A stretch of DNA of 64,000 nucleotides from Sideroxydans sp. CL21. Its GTDB lineage: Bacteria > Pseudomonadota > Gammaproteobacteria > Burkholderiales > Gallionellaceae. A program made the translations under genes and the position numbers. Shown one piece after another: positions 54,270-62,685 of the stretch. The first letter of the stretch is position 1. Each line of letters opens with the position of its first letter. Location of the stretch: contig NZ_LR699166.1 of the NCBI RefSeq assembly GCF_902459525.1, positions 597,501 through 661,500 of the forward strand. Reading direction: 5' to 3'. Under the pieces are notes generated by a model, which was not told the DNA's origin, did not search any database, and saw nothing but the letters and a program-made list of their open reading frames with translations.

Positions 54270-54285
54270 TGGCATGAGTTCTGCT
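54270..54285 (+). promoter_or_regulatory. Sigma-54-type promoter before hupD
   Basis: TGGCATGAGTTCTGCT has the obligatory GG-N10-GC spacing and fits the consensus TGGCACG-N4-TTGCW with two substitutions. It lies 31 nt before the hupD ATG; initiation would be near 54296. It would let the maturation genes be expressed from their own start. Confidence 0.6.
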
Positions 54286-54316
54286 GTTACGGATGTAGTA
54301 ACAATAGGGGAAAGAA

Positions 54317-54928
54317 ATGAAGAAGACTCAGCTTTTGATATTGGGTATCGGCAACATCCTGTGGGCGGACGAGGGGTTTGGCGTACGGTGCGTGGAGGCA
54401 CTGAATGCTGCTTATCAATTCGGTGATGACGTGACCGTGCTGGATGGCGGCACGCAGGGCATGTACCTCTTACCGTATCTTGAAGAAGCGAGTCGGCTAA
54501 TCGTGTTCGACGCGGTGGATTACGGCATGCAGCCGGGCGAAATGGTAATTGCGAAAGATGAGGAAGTTCCGCGATTCATGGGCGCAAAAAAAATGAGTCT
54601 GCACCAGACCGGTTTTCAAGAAGTCATTGCCTGTGCCTCGCTGGTCAACAAATTGCCGGAAACTATGATTTTGATCGGTGTGCAGCCGGAACAGCTGGAA
54701 GATTTTGGCGGTAGCTTACGCGGTGTGGTCAAGGCGCAGATCCCGCTTGCATTGAGCATAGCGATTGCGCAAATCGAACAATGGTCAATACCATATATAT
54801 CGCGCAATGCTGAGCAGACCGAAAGCCGTCAGCAGGAATTGGATATAGGGCGTTATGAAGCAGAGCGCCCCTCTGCCGAGATAGCTTGTCGTGTAGGTGA
54901 TGAGCGCTTCTTAGTACTTCCAGCTTAA
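54317..54928 (+). CDS. hupD: Hydrogenase maturation endopeptidase
   Basis: The 203-aa protein of the HyaD/HupD/HoxM family has GIGNILWADEGFG (Glu19), VFDAVDYG (Asp near 64) and the LHQTGFQE segment (His near 95), the three residues that bind nickel in the large-subunit precursor. It removes the hupL C-terminal extension once nickel is in place. The C-terminal 35 residues are a polar extension. GGGGAAAG precedes the ATG. Confidence 0.93.
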   Translation: MKKTQLLILGIGNILWADEGFGVRCVEALNAAYQFGDDVTVLDGGTQGMYLLPYLEEASRLIVFDAVDYGMQPGEMVIAKDEEVPRFMGAKKMSLHQTGFQEVIACASLVNKLPETMILIGVQPEQLEDFGGSLRGVVKAQIPLALSIAIAQIEQWSIPYISRNAEQTESRQQELDIGRYEAERPSAEIACRVGDERFLVLPA

Positions 54929-54937
54929 GGGGGCTTC

Positions 54938-55240
54938 ATGTGTATAGGAATTCCAATGCAGGTGGTGGAAGTCAAGGAAGATTACGCAATCTGTGAGGGG
55001 CGCTATGGTAGGCAGATGATAGAAACTTGGCTATTAGGCAAGGTTCAGGCTGGGCAGTGGCTACTAACATTCATGAATTCAGGGCGGGAGATTATTGGTG
55101 AAGAAAGAGCGGTATTAGTGAATGCTGCACTGGATGGTCTGCAAGCAATATCCGATGGTATGGAAGTCGATCTGGATCATTATTTTTCCGATCTGATCAA
55201 TCGAGAACCCATGTTGCCAGATTTTTTAAGAAAGGGATGA
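54938..55240 (+). CDS. hupF: HypC/HupF-family hydrogenase chaperone
   Basis: The 100-aa protein begins MCIGIPMQVVEVKEDYAICEG, the HypC/HupF fold with the N-terminal Cys2 that binds the Fe(CN)2CO unit or the large-subunit precursor. Compared with hypC at 62434 it has a longer C-terminal tail, typical of the HupF/HoxL type devoted to membrane-bound hydrogenases and to assembly in oxygen. It is 9 nt after hupD. Confidence 0.92.
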   Translation: MCIGIPMQVVEVKEDYAICEGRYGRQMIETWLLGKVQAGQWLLTFMNSGREIIGEERAVLVNAALDGLQAISDGMEVDLDHYFSDLINREPMLPDFLRKG

Positions 55241-55243
55241 GGC

Positions 55244-55711
55244 ATGAATGAAACGGTAGAATTTTCAGTAAAGCGCACGGCAGAGATCAACGAAAGTTTT
55301 AGCCAATTGCTGGAACGTTTGCAAAAGCAAAGCCAGATTGATTTGCTGGGTGAAGCTGCGTTTGAGGCATTTATTTCCGAAGCGGGCGACGGCATGGTGC
55401 TGTTCACGCAGGAGCCTGACCAGCAACCGGAAACATGGGATGTGGCGGTGATCCTGCCGGAAGTGCTCAAGCTGACCGGAAACCGTTTGCGCGCCGCAAT
55501 CATTTCGCCTGAGCTGGCGCGCAAGGAAAAGAACCGCTACGGTGTCACCCGCTGGCCGTCGCTGGTATTCGTGCGCGACGGCGGTTATGTCGGCGTGATC
55601 GATGGCATGCGTAACTGGGATGAATACATACGCGAGATTGCGGCCATGCTAGAAAAACCAACTGGGCGTGCACCATCGATTGGCATTCCAGTTATGTCGA
55701 CCGATGCGTAA
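55244..55711 (+). CDS. hupG: HupG/HyaE-type hydrogenase assembly protein
   Basis: The 155-aa protein is of the HyaE/HupG/HoxO family, a thioredoxin-like fold without a CxxC pair. Recognisable parts are DGMVLFTQEPDQQPETWDVAVILPEVLK (near 46) and RYGVTRWPSLVFVRDGGYVGVIDGMRNWDEYI (near 100). Members bind the Tat signal of the small subunit to hold back export until assembly is complete. Its ATG follows the hupF stop by 3 nt. Confidence 0.88.
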   Translation: MNETVEFSVKRTAEINESFSQLLERLQKQSQIDLLGEAAFEAFISEAGDGMVLFTQEPDQQPETWDVAVILPEVLKLTGNRLRAAIISPELARKEKNRYGVTRWPSLVFVRDGGYVGVIDGMRNWDEYIREIAAMLEKPTGRAPSIGIPVMSTDA

Positions 55712-55749
55712 TCCGATTGTCATTAACTTAATTCAAGGAGCGTTCCAAT

Positions 55750-56622
55750 ATGAAAGATTTTCCCATTCCGGTCGTTGCAGTAGGCCCTGGTTCGCAGCCG
55801 GAAGAAGACGAAGAGCTTCAATACCTGCCTTTGCCCAGTTCGATGATGACTTTTGCGTTGCCGGTCCTCAATGAGGAGGCCGATCCTACCTTGCTGGCGG
55901 TAGCATGCAACGTGGTGGCACAGTTGCGCGATCAAATGGAAGCGACGCCCCTCGGATCACAGACGATCCCCGTCATCGAGTTGCAGGAAATGGATACGGA
56001 TGTTGTACGCTTACTGAATCAGACCATGGGCGAGGGCGAGGTGAGCATCTCGGTGCGCGGATCAAGTGCGTACCGTATCCAGGAAACCGTGTTTGCCGGT
56101 GTGTGGCGACTGCATGAGTTCGCCGCTGATGGCCGCCTGGCGCGCGATTCGATCATGGCCTGCGCGATACCGCCGATAGTGACACAATGGGCACGGGAAG
56201 ATGTGTTTCTGGATTGCACGATACCGGAAAAAACCCCAGGCATTATGAATGCGCTGTCAGTGTTGACGGAAGTCGTGGACAAAGCGAGGGCTTACAAGAC
56301 TGGTGAGGTGGCGAATGTATTCAACCTGACGTTGCTGCCGATGTCGCCGGAAGACTTGGAGTGCCTGGCGCAGACCTTGGGCGTGGGTGCAGTCACCATC
56401 CTGTCGCGCGGCTACGGCAATTGCCGCATCACCAGTACCCAGTTGCAGAATGTGTGGTGGGTGCAATATTTCAACAGCATGGACACACTGATCCTGAATA
56501 CCCTCGAAGTCAGTGAGGTACCCGAAGTGGCGTTGGCGTCGCAGGAAGACTACGAAGACAGCATCGAGCGCTTGGGCGAATGGTTGCAAGTGATGCAAGA
56601 GCCGGAGAAACTGGGTGTCTAA
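55750..56622 (+). CDS. hupH: HupH/HyaF-type hydrogenase assembly protein
   Basis: The 290-aa protein is of the HupH/HyaF/HoxQ family, with IPVIELQEMDTDVVRLLNQTMGEGEVSISVRG near residues 77-107 and TVFAGVWRLHE. A second half repeats this plan (LGVGAVTILSRGYGNCRITSTQLQNVWWVQYFNSMDTLILNTLEV). These proteins help in small-subunit cluster assembly. AAGGAG precedes the ATG. Downstream the usual tight spacing is broken by a 207-nt gap holding two hairpin elements. Confidence 0.9.
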   Translation: MKDFPIPVVAVGPGSQPEEDEELQYLPLPSSMMTFALPVLNEEADPTLLAVACNVVAQLRDQMEATPLGSQTIPVIELQEMDTDVVRLLNQTMGEGEVSISVRGSSAYRIQETVFAGVWRLHEFAADGRLARDSIMACAIPPIVTQWAREDVFLDCTIPEKTPGIMNALSVLTEVVDKARAYKTGEVANVFNLTLLPMSPEDLECLAQTLGVGAVTILSRGYGNCRITSTQLQNVWWVQYFNSMDTLILNTLEVSEVPEVALASQEDYEDSIERLGEWLQVMQEPEKLGV

Positions 56623-56668
56623 AATGCGGGTATCTCCCAAAACCCAAATTTCGTCGCAATACTGCGTT

Positions 56669-56731
56669 GCTCGCGAAAAATTGTCGCTTGCATATTGCCA
56701 CATATGCGGCGCGCAAATTTTTCACTCGCGC
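56669..56731. repeat. Long imperfect palindrome in the hupH-hupI gap
   Basis: GCTCGCGAAAAATTGTCGCTTGCATAT (56669-56695) pairs imperfectly with ACATATGCGGCGCGCAAATTTTTCACTCGCGC (56700-56731). It is a dispersed-repeat-like hairpin with arms of about 27-32 nt and resembles in plan the repeat at 19867-19965. It has no coding capacity. Confidence 0.65.
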
Positions 56732-56743
56732 CTTGTCTTGCTT

Positions 56744-56798
56744 ATAACCAGCCACTTGGCTACCGTTTTTTGGTGGCCTAGTGGAATGGCTAGTCGTT
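56744..56798 (+). repeat. 55-nt hairpin element, second copy of the one at 42556-42615
   Basis: ATAACCAGCCACTTGGCTAC leads into a T-rich loop and the 3' arm GGTGGCCTAGTGGAATGGCTAG. It aligns with the reverse complement of 42561-42615 at about 84% identity (one indel). Two arm positions differ in a compensatory way between copies, while a T-T and a C-A mismatch are kept. It lies just before the hupI ribosome binding site. Confidence 0.78.
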
Positions 56799-56829
56799 CC
56801 ATCGGAACTTTGGATTTTTGGAGGTACCC

Positions 56830-57048
56830 TTGAGCATGTTTGAAGGTTCTTTTCTGGGCGATAACGACAAACTGTCCGATGACAATATGCGGATGGAATG
56901 CGGTATCTGCTGGGAGGTGTACGATCCTGCCTTGGGTGATCCGGTGTGGCAAATCGATCCCGGTACGCCCTTCTCGAAATTGCCGGATCACTGGACCTGC
57001 CCCAATTGCGATGCGGCAAAACTCAAGTTCATGGTGCTAAGCGAATGA
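56830..57048 (+). CDS. hupI: Hydrogenase-linked rubredoxin
   Basis: The protein of about 72 aa is a rubredoxin: CGICWEVYDPALGDP and CPNCDAAK supply the four Cys iron ligands, and PFSKLPDHW lies between them. HupI/HoxR is needed for small-subunit assembly under oxygen. GGAGG (56820-56824) is 5 nt before a TTG at 56830 and 11 nt before ATG 56836, so TTG is preferred. Its stop overlaps the hupJ start (ATGA). Confidence 0.9.
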   Translation: MSMFEGSFLGDNDKLSDDNMRMECGICWEVYDPALGDPVWQIDPGTPFSKLPDHWTCPNCDAAKLKFMVLSE

Positions 57049-57569
57049 ATGCCGTCAAGAGCAAGCTGGAAGCGGTATTCAACGACATCGCGGACACGCG
57101 CATGGCGGGTCTGCCCATATGCAATACGGCGTTGCGGGTACAGGCGGTGGGTTTTCGTGCATGGCAGGAGCATTGGGTGGGCGTGCTGATCACGCCGTGG
57201 ACGATCAGCCTGGTGCTGATGCCGGGCGACAAGGCCCCGCTCAAGGCGCTGGGTGCAGACGAGAAAATGATCTGGGCATTTCCTTCGGGCAGTTATGAGT
57301 TCATGGGGTTGAACGACCCGGCACTGGGCACTTGCCAGATCTGTTCATTGATCTCTCCGGTCGCCGAGATCGGACGCCATGAAGATGCGGTGGGCGTCGC
57401 CGAACAAGTGATGGCGGCATTGTTCTCGTCCGAGCAGTCCGACGAGATACGCGATGCGGAGCGCAAGGTGAAACTGGAAGCGGCACGACTCAGCGGCGAG
57501 CCGGTACCATTAAAGGACAAGACGCTTTCGCGCCGTGATTTTCTGCGCGGAAGTTTTCTGGGGATGTAG
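57045..57569 (+). CDS. hupJ: HupJ/HybE-type hydrogenase assembly chaperone
   Basis: The 174-aa protein of the HybE/HupJ/HoxT family has MAGLPICNTALRVQAVGFRAWQEHWVGVLITPWTISLVLMP near the start, then FPSGSYEFMG and LGTCQICSLISPV. HybE-like proteins bind the small-subunit Tat signal. Oddly, its C-terminus TLSRRDFLRGSFLGM itself resembles a twin-arginine motif. The start at 57045 overlaps the hupI stop. Confidence 0.88.
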   Translation: MNAVKSKLEAVFNDIADTRMAGLPICNTALRVQAVGFRAWQEHWVGVLITPWTISLVLMPGDKAPLKALGADEKMIWAFPSGSYEFMGLNDPALGTCQICSLISPVAEIGRHEDAVGVAEQVMAALFSSEQSDEIRDAERKVKLEAARLSGEPVPLKDKTLSRRDFLRGSFLGM

Positions 57570-57571
57570 GT

Positions 57572-58654
57572 TTGGATGATGTCGGCAAATTGACGCTGGG
57601 CGTGTTCTGGGATGGCGATACGGTCAGCACGATCGATATCCGTTCCACGCGCCCGATGGCGGCGCAAATATTAAAAGGCAAGACGCCTGAGCAGGTCGCC
57701 AGGATCGTTCCATTGCTTTTCAGCGTGTGCGGCAGGGCGCAGGGTGCGGCTGCCAACGCGGCTTTGCAGGCGGCACAGCAGGGCAGTGGTGCTGCCTCTG
57801 CAACGGTGGAACACATGATCGTGTGCGAGGCCATGCAGGAACACCTGTGGCGCCTGATGCTCGACTGGACGAAGTTGATGGGTCTGCCGCGGCAGGAACA
57901 GCGCTTTGCTGGGTGGTATGCGCTGCTGCGCAAGATCGGCGCGGGCGAGATCGGCATGGACGTGTTCCTGCGTGAATTCGAGCGCGATTGTCTGGAAATG
58001 CCGGTGGCGGAATGGCGTGCACTGGGTGACTATCAGGCGTTGCAAACATGGTCACTCAAGGTGCATAGTCCGTCGGCACAAGTGCTGTCCAGGCTGGACG
58101 AACTGGAGCGCGGCAGGCATAAGGTATCCGATAGCAGGTTGCTGCCCGCGTGGACGGCTGCAGAGGCGGGCCGTGCATGTGAGGGAAGATGGGATATGGA
58201 TTTTTCCGCCTGTCCGGACTGGCTGGGAGATACCGCGGAAACGGGTGCGTGGACTTACTACGCAGACGACGGCCTGCTGCATGATGTGTGGCAACAGAGC
58301 AGGTCGAAAGTGTTGTCGCGCTTGCTGGCCAGGGTGATCGATGTGATAGCGATGGCAAGCGGGACTTCCGCACCGCGACTGGATGCGGCCAGTCCGGAAG
58401 CTAATATCGGTATTGCAGTTGTGCGCACGGCACGCGGGTTGCTGATGCATCATGTGCGTCTCGAGGGGGATTTGGTGGCGGATTATGCGATTGTGGCGCC
58501 CACGGAGTGGAATTTCCATCCCGACGGTCCATATGCCCGGGATATGCGCGGATTGAAAGAGCGCGACCCGGAGCGTTTGCAGCAATTGGCGCATGTCGCG
58601 GCGTTGTCGCTCGATCCCTGCGTGGCTTACGAAGTGGAGATTCACCATGCATGA
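57572..58654 (+). CDS. hupK: HupK-type large-subunit-like assembly protein
   Basis: The 360-aa protein is of the HupK/HoxV family, a decayed hydrogenase large subunit. The L1 region reads PLLFSVCGRAQGAAANAAL (near residue 50) with one Cys left, and the C-terminal L2 remnant reads [14 protein letters not shown]. It is thought to serve as a scaffold for the Fe(CN)2CO centre. The start is a TTG 2 nt after the hupJ stop. The stop overlaps hypA by 8 nt. Confidence 0.88.
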   Translation: MDDVGKLTLGVFWDGDTVSTIDIRSTRPMAAQILKGKTPEQVARIVPLLFSVCGRAQGAAANAALQAAQQGSGAASATVEHMIVCEAMQEHLWRLMLDWTKLMGLPRQEQRFAGWYALLRKIGAGEIGMDVFLREFERDCLEMPVAEWRALGDYQALQTWSLKVHSPSAQVLSRLDELERGRHKVSDSRLLPAWTAAEAGRACEGRWDMDFSACPDWLGDTAETGAWTYYADDGLLHDVWQQSRSKVLSRLLARVIDVIAMASGTSAPRLDAASPEANIGIAVVRTARGLLMHHVRLEGDLVADYAIVAPTEWNFHPDGPYARDMRGLKERDPERLQQLAHVAALSLDPCVAYEVEIHHA

Positions 58655-58988
58655 GATGTCGCTGGCTGAGGGAGTGTTGCAACTCATAGAAGATTCGGCA
58701 AAGACGCAGAGTTTCAGCCGTGTCAAAACGGTTTGGCTGGAGATCGGCCAGTTGGCGGGTGTGGAAGTCGAGGCGATGAAGTTCTGTTTCGAAGCGGTAG
58801 TGAACGATAGCATTGCGCAAGGTGCACAGTTGGTGGTCATCGAGATACCGGGTCAGGCGTGGTGCCTGCATTGTGCCGAAGTCGTGAATGTACGGGTCCT
58901 GTACGACGCCTGCCCCAAGTGCGGCAGCCATCAGGTGCAGGTGACCGGCGGGAATGAAATGCGGGTCAAAGAACTCGAAGTGGAATAA
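58647..58988 (+). CDS. hypA: Nickel chaperone HypA
   Basis: The 113-aa protein starts [16 protein letters not shown], with His2 and the N-terminal amine as nickel ligands. It has a zinc site in CLHC (near 74) and CPKC (near 91). With HypB it inserts nickel into the large subunit. It overlaps the hupK end, so translation is coupled. Confidence 0.95.
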   Translation: MHEMSLAEGVLQLIEDSAKTQSFSRVKTVWLEIGQLAGVEVEAMKFCFEAVVNDSIAQGAQLVVIEIPGQAWCLHCAEVVNVRVLYDACPKCGSHQVQVTGGNEMRVKELEVE

Positions 58989-58999
58989 GGAGTATATCA

Positions 59000-60121
59000 A
59001 TGTGTAACGTATGCGGCTGCGGCGCAGGAGAAACGACCATCGACGGCCAGGCCGTGGAGCATCATGAGCATGGACACGGTCACGGCGGACATTTCCATGT
59101 GCATGCCGACGGCACCGCCCACGATCACGACCACTCGCATGACCATGATCAAAATCTCCATCGCGAACTTGATCCCGCGCTGGAGTCGACCGGCAAACAT
59201 ATGCATTATCACCTGCATGCAGACGGCACTGCGTATCAGCATATGCACGATCATGACCATGGGCACGAGCATACGCACGGGCATGATCACGACCATGACC
59301 ATGGGCCCAGTCATACGCACGGCAGCCCTCTCCCCAACCCTCTCCCGCGAGCGGGCGAGGGGGCAAACGGGAAGGGCAATCCTTCAATCCCCGCGGTGCA
59401 CTACGGCCTCGGCCCGGCCGGCGCGCACGCTCCAGGCATGAGCCAGTCGCGCATGGTGAAGATCGAGCGCGACATCTTGTCCAAGAATGACGGCTATGCC
59501 GAAGAGAATCGCGGCTATCTTGCCGAGCACGGCATCTTCGCGCTGAATCTGGTGTCTAGCCCCGGTTCCGGCAAGACCACGCTGCTGGTGAAGAGTATCG
59601 GCGCACTGAACGGCAGCCTGCCGCTCGCCGTCATCGAAGGCGACCAGCAAACCGACAACGATGCCGCGCGCATCCGCGCCACCGGCGCGCCCGCGTTGCA
59701 GATCAACACCGGCAAAGGCTGCCACCTGGATGCATATATGGTCGGGCGTGCCATGCACCAACTCAAATTGCGCGATGACAGCCTGCTGCTGATCGAGAAC
59801 GTCGGCAACCTGGTATGTCCCGCCAGTTTCGATCTCGGCGAGGCACACAAGGTCGCGATCCTTTCCGTGACCGAGGGCGAGGACAAGCCGCTCAAATATC
59901 CCGACATGTTCCGCGCCGCCGACCTGATGCTGCTGAACAAATGCGATCTGCTGCCCTACCTGACGTTCGATGCCGACCTGGCCGTGGCCAATGCACGCCG
60001 CGTCAATCCGGACATCCGGGTGATACGCATCTCGGCCACCAGCGGCGAGGGCATGGAGGAATGGCTGGACTGGATCAGGACGGGGTGCAAGCAAGCGGTG
60101 GCAGCAAAACAGGAAGATTGA
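59000..60121 (+). CDS. hypB: GTPase nickel chaperone HypB, long histidine-rich form
   Basis: The 373-aa protein begins MCNVCGCG, the high-affinity nickel site. A long His/Asp-rich nickel store follows (about 22-108, over 35 His). The G domain has [11 protein letters not shown] (G1, near 193), [18 protein letters not shown] (G3 region) and LNKCDLL (G4). Between store and G domain lies [18 protein letters not shown], encoded by a dispersed palindromic repeat (59326-59367) that is intergenic elsewhere in the window. HypB uses GTP to load nickel with HypA. Confidence 0.95.
   Translation: MCNVCGCGAGETTIDGQAVEHHEHGHGHGGHFHVHADGTAHDHDHSHDHDQNLHRELDPALESTGKHMHYHLHADGTAYQHMHDHDHGHEHTHGHDHDHDHGPSHTHGSPLPNPLPRAGEGANGKGNPSIPAVHYGLGPAGAHAPGMSQSRMVKIERDILSKNDGYAEENRGYLAEHGIFALNLVSSPGSGKTTLLVKSIGALNGSLPLAVIEGDQQTDNDAARIRATGAPALQINTGKGCHLDAYMVGRAMHQLKLRDDSLLLIENVGNLVCPASFDLGEAHKVAILSVTEGEDKPLKYPDMFRAADLMLLNKCDLLPYLTFDADLAVANARRVNPDIRVIRISATSGEGMEEWLDWIRTGCKQAVAAKQED
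59326..59367. repeat. Dispersed palindromic repeat read in frame inside hypB
   Basis: CCCTCTCCCCAACCCTCTCCCGC-GA-GCGGGCGAGGGGGCAAACG-type sequence. The same element, interrupted by 60 nt, lies at 42538-42641, and relatives lie at 43391 and 29405. Here it adds residues between the His-rich store and the GTPase domain without shifting the frame. Confidence 0.82.
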
Positions 60122-60126
60122 AAGCA

Positions 60127-62430
60127 ATGGTCCACGCGCAAATCAGAGTCACCGGACAAGTGCAGGGTGTAGGTTTCCGCCCCTTCGTCTACAAGCTTGC
60201 GCATGAACTTGGGCTCGCGGGCTGGGTGCGCAACGACAGCGAAGGGGTGGAGATCGCGGTCGAGGGCGAGCGTCCGAAGGTGATGCGCCTGATTGAGTGC
60301 CTGCAGAACGAACCGCCGGTGCTGGCGCGGGTGGAGAAGGTCACACATGATCTGGCGCATGTGATCACGGGGTTGCAGGGTTTCAGTATCGCGGAGAGCC
60401 GGGAGGGCAAGGTGCTGACCGGCATCGCACCGGACATGGCGATCTGCCCCGAATGCCTGGCTGAATTGTTCGATCCCGCCAACCGGCGCTACCGACATCC
60501 CTTCATCAACTGTATCCACTGCGGCCCGCGCTACACGCTGACTGCACATTTGCCGTATGACCGCGCCAACACGAGCATGGCGAAGTTCACACAATGCCCC
60601 GCATGCCAACGCGAATACGATACGCCCACCACGCGCCGCTTTCACGCGCAACCCAATGCCTGCAACGAATGCGGCCCGCGTCTGAGCCTGTTCGATGCTC
60701 ACTGGCAGCCCGTTGCAAGCGCCGATCCTCTCGCCGCAACCGCCGTTCGTATCGGGGCCGGGCTGGTGGTCGCGATCAAGGGCATCGGCGGATTCCACCT
60801 GGTGTGCGATGCGCGCAATGCTCCGGCGGTGGCCATGTTGCGCGGCGGCAAACAGCGTGAAGAGAAGCCGTTCGCGGTGATGGTTCTGAATTCGCGGTCT
60901 GCCCGGCATTATGCGCATTTCCGCGAACAGGACGGGGCATTGCTGGAGACGAGCGAACGCCCCATCGTATTGCTGCGGCAATCCTCGATCTGCAATGCGG
61001 AGTTGCACGGTATCGCGCCCGGTTTGTCCAGCATCGGTTTGATGCTGCCCTACACGCCACTGCATTACCTGCTGTTCCACGAGTTGCTCGGCAAACCCGA
61101 GGGTACGGACTGGCTGCATCAGGCGACGCCGCTGGCACTGGTGATGACCAGCGCCAATCCCGGCGGCGAACCCCTGGTGAAAGACGATGAAGAAGCACGC
61201 GAGTCGCTATCCGGCCTGACAGATGCCTTCCTCACGCATGACCGCGACATCCTGCATCGCTGCGACGACAGCGTGATGAAGTGGCAGGGCAAGGCACCAA
61301 CTTTTGTGCGCCGTGCCCGCGGCTACACGCCGCGCCGCATCAAACTGCCGTTCTCGGGCCCGTCAGTGCTGGCCTGCGGGGCATGGCTGAAGAACACCAT
61401 ATGTCTTACGCGCGGCGACGAGGCCTTCGTGTCGCAGCACATCGGCGACCTCGATCATGCGGGCACGCGACAGATGCTGGACGAGACTGTCGCCTACCTG
61501 TGCGACATACTCGATGTGCAGCCACAAGCCGTGGCACACGACCTGCATCCCGATTTTTACAGCACGCAGTTCGCGCAATCCTATGCGGCGCGGCGCAACC
61601 TGCCGCTGATCGCCGTGCAGCATCACCACGCGCATATCGCGGCCATCTGCGCCGAGCATCGCGTCACCGAGCCTGTGCTCGGCTTGGCGCTGGATGGGGT
61701 GGGATTGGGGACGGACGGCGGTGCATGGGGCGGGGAGTTGTTGCAGGTGACGGGCGCTCAATGCGAACGCCTGGGACATCTCTCTCCATTGACTTTGCCC
61801 GGCGGCGACCGGGCCGCGCGCGAACCCTGGCGCATGGCGGCTGCGGCGTTGTTTGACATGAATCGTGCCGACGAGATCGCTCGCCGTTTCCCGCAACAGG
61901 CGGGTGCCGGGATCGTGACGGACATGCTGCAGCGCGGCCTGAATTGCGTCCCCACCAGCAGCATGGGACGCTGGTTCGATGCGGCGGCCGGCCTGCTGGG
62001 GGTGTGCGAGGTGCAGGGCTACGAAGGCCAGGCGGCGATGCTGCTGGAGGGGCTCGCCGAGCGCCACGGCAAGACTGATCCGCTGGCCCTCGGTTATATC
62101 CACACCGCGCAGAACGATCTGGATTTCCATCCGCTGCTGGCCGCCCTTGCCGACTGCAAGGACGCCGCCTACGGCGCTGCCCTGTTCCATGCCACGCTGG
62201 CCGCCGGTCTATGCGCATGGGTGCAGCGCGCCGCCGGTCGCTCCGGCATCGCCCATGTCGCGCTGGGGGGCGGTTGTTTCCTCAATAATCTGTTGTCGCA
62301 AGCGTTGATCGAAAGTTTGTCGGAGCAGGACTTGCACGTGCTGACAGCGCAGCAATTGCCGCCCAACGACGGTGCAATCTCATTCGGGCAAGCCAGTATC
62401 GCCCTGCAACGTATCAACAAAGGAGCCTGA
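60127..62430 (+). CDS. hypF: Carbamoyltransferase HypF
   Basis: The 767-aa protein has all four domains. The N-terminal acylphosphatase is VTGQVQGVGFRPFVYKLA. Two zinc fingers follow (CPECLAELFDPANRRYRHPFINCIHCGPRYT and CPACQREYDT...CNECGPR, about 108-185), then a YrdC-like domain (about 200-370) and a Kae1/TobZ-like domain with QHHHAHIAAICAEH (near 500) and LGGGCFLNNLL (near 715). It makes the carbamoyl group that becomes the CN ligands of the active-site iron. It starts 5 nt after hypB. Confidence 0.95.
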   Translation: MVHAQIRVTGQVQGVGFRPFVYKLAHELGLAGWVRNDSEGVEIAVEGERPKVMRLIECLQNEPPVLARVEKVTHDLAHVITGLQGFSIAESREGKVLTGIAPDMAICPECLAELFDPANRRYRHPFINCIHCGPRYTLTAHLPYDRANTSMAKFTQCPACQREYDTPTTRRFHAQPNACNECGPRLSLFDAHWQPVASADPLAATAVRIGAGLVVAIKGIGGFHLVCDARNAPAVAMLRGGKQREEKPFAVMVLNSRSARHYAHFREQDGALLETSERPIVLLRQSSICNAELHGIAPGLSSIGLMLPYTPLHYLLFHELLGKPEGTDWLHQATPLALVMTSANPGGEPLVKDDEEARESLSGLTDAFLTHDRDILHRCDDSVMKWQGKAPTFVRRARGYTPRRIKLPFSGPSVLACGAWLKNTICLTRGDEAFVSQHIGDLDHAGTRQMLDETVAYLCDILDVQPQAVAHDLHPDFYSTQFAQSYAARRNLPLIAVQHHHAHIAAICAEHRVTEPVLGLALDGVGLGTDGGAWGGELLQVTGAQCERLGHLSPLTLPGGDRAAREPWRMAAAALFDMNRADEIARRFPQQAGAGIVTDMLQRGLNCVPTSSMGRWFDAAAGLLGVCEVQGYEGQAAMLLEGLAERHGKTDPLALGYIHTAQNDLDFHPLLAALADCKDAAYGAALFHATLAAGLCAWVQRAAGRSGIAHVALGGGCFLNNLLSQALIESLSEQDLHVLTAQQLPPNDGAISFGQASIALQRINKGA

Positions 62431-62433
62431 ATC

Positions 62434-62682
62434 ATGTGTCTCGCCATACCCGCCCGCATCGAAGAGCTGACGACTCCGGGCAACGCCATCGTCAACCTGG
62501 GCGGAGTCCGCAAGGAGATATCGCTGGCGCTGGTGGATGACGCCGGGGTCGGTGACTACGTCATCGTGCATGTCGGATATGCCCTGCAAAAGCTGGATCA
62601 GGAGGAAGCCGAACGCACGCTCGAGATGTTCGCCGAGATGGGGCAGCTGGACGAGCTGCGTGCCGAGCTGGCAGGAGGTTGA
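62434..62682 (+). CDS. hypC: Hydrogenase chaperone HypC
   Basis: The 82-aa protein begins [25 protein letters not shown], with the essential Cys2 that carries the Fe(CN)2CO unit with HypD. It has the core [22 protein letters not shown]. It is the general partner, while hupF at 54938 is the hydrogenase-specific paralogue. It sits 3 nt after hypF and 3 nt before hypD. Confidence 0.95.
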   Translation: MCLAIPARIEELTTPGNAIVNLGGVRKEISLALVDDAGVGDYVIVHVGYALQKLDQEEAERTLEMFAEMGQLDELRAELAGG

Positions 62683-62685
62683 CGC

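Noticed and set aside
59060-59320. Possible tandem DNA repeat at the start of hypB
   Set aside because: The repetition comes from the histidine- and aspartate-rich nickel store (CAT/CAC/GAC codons) and not from a separate repeat element.
59956-61119. 387-codon minus-strand frame over hypB/hypF
   Set aside because: Antisense shadow; the sense strand carries well-defined hypF zinc fingers in the same place.
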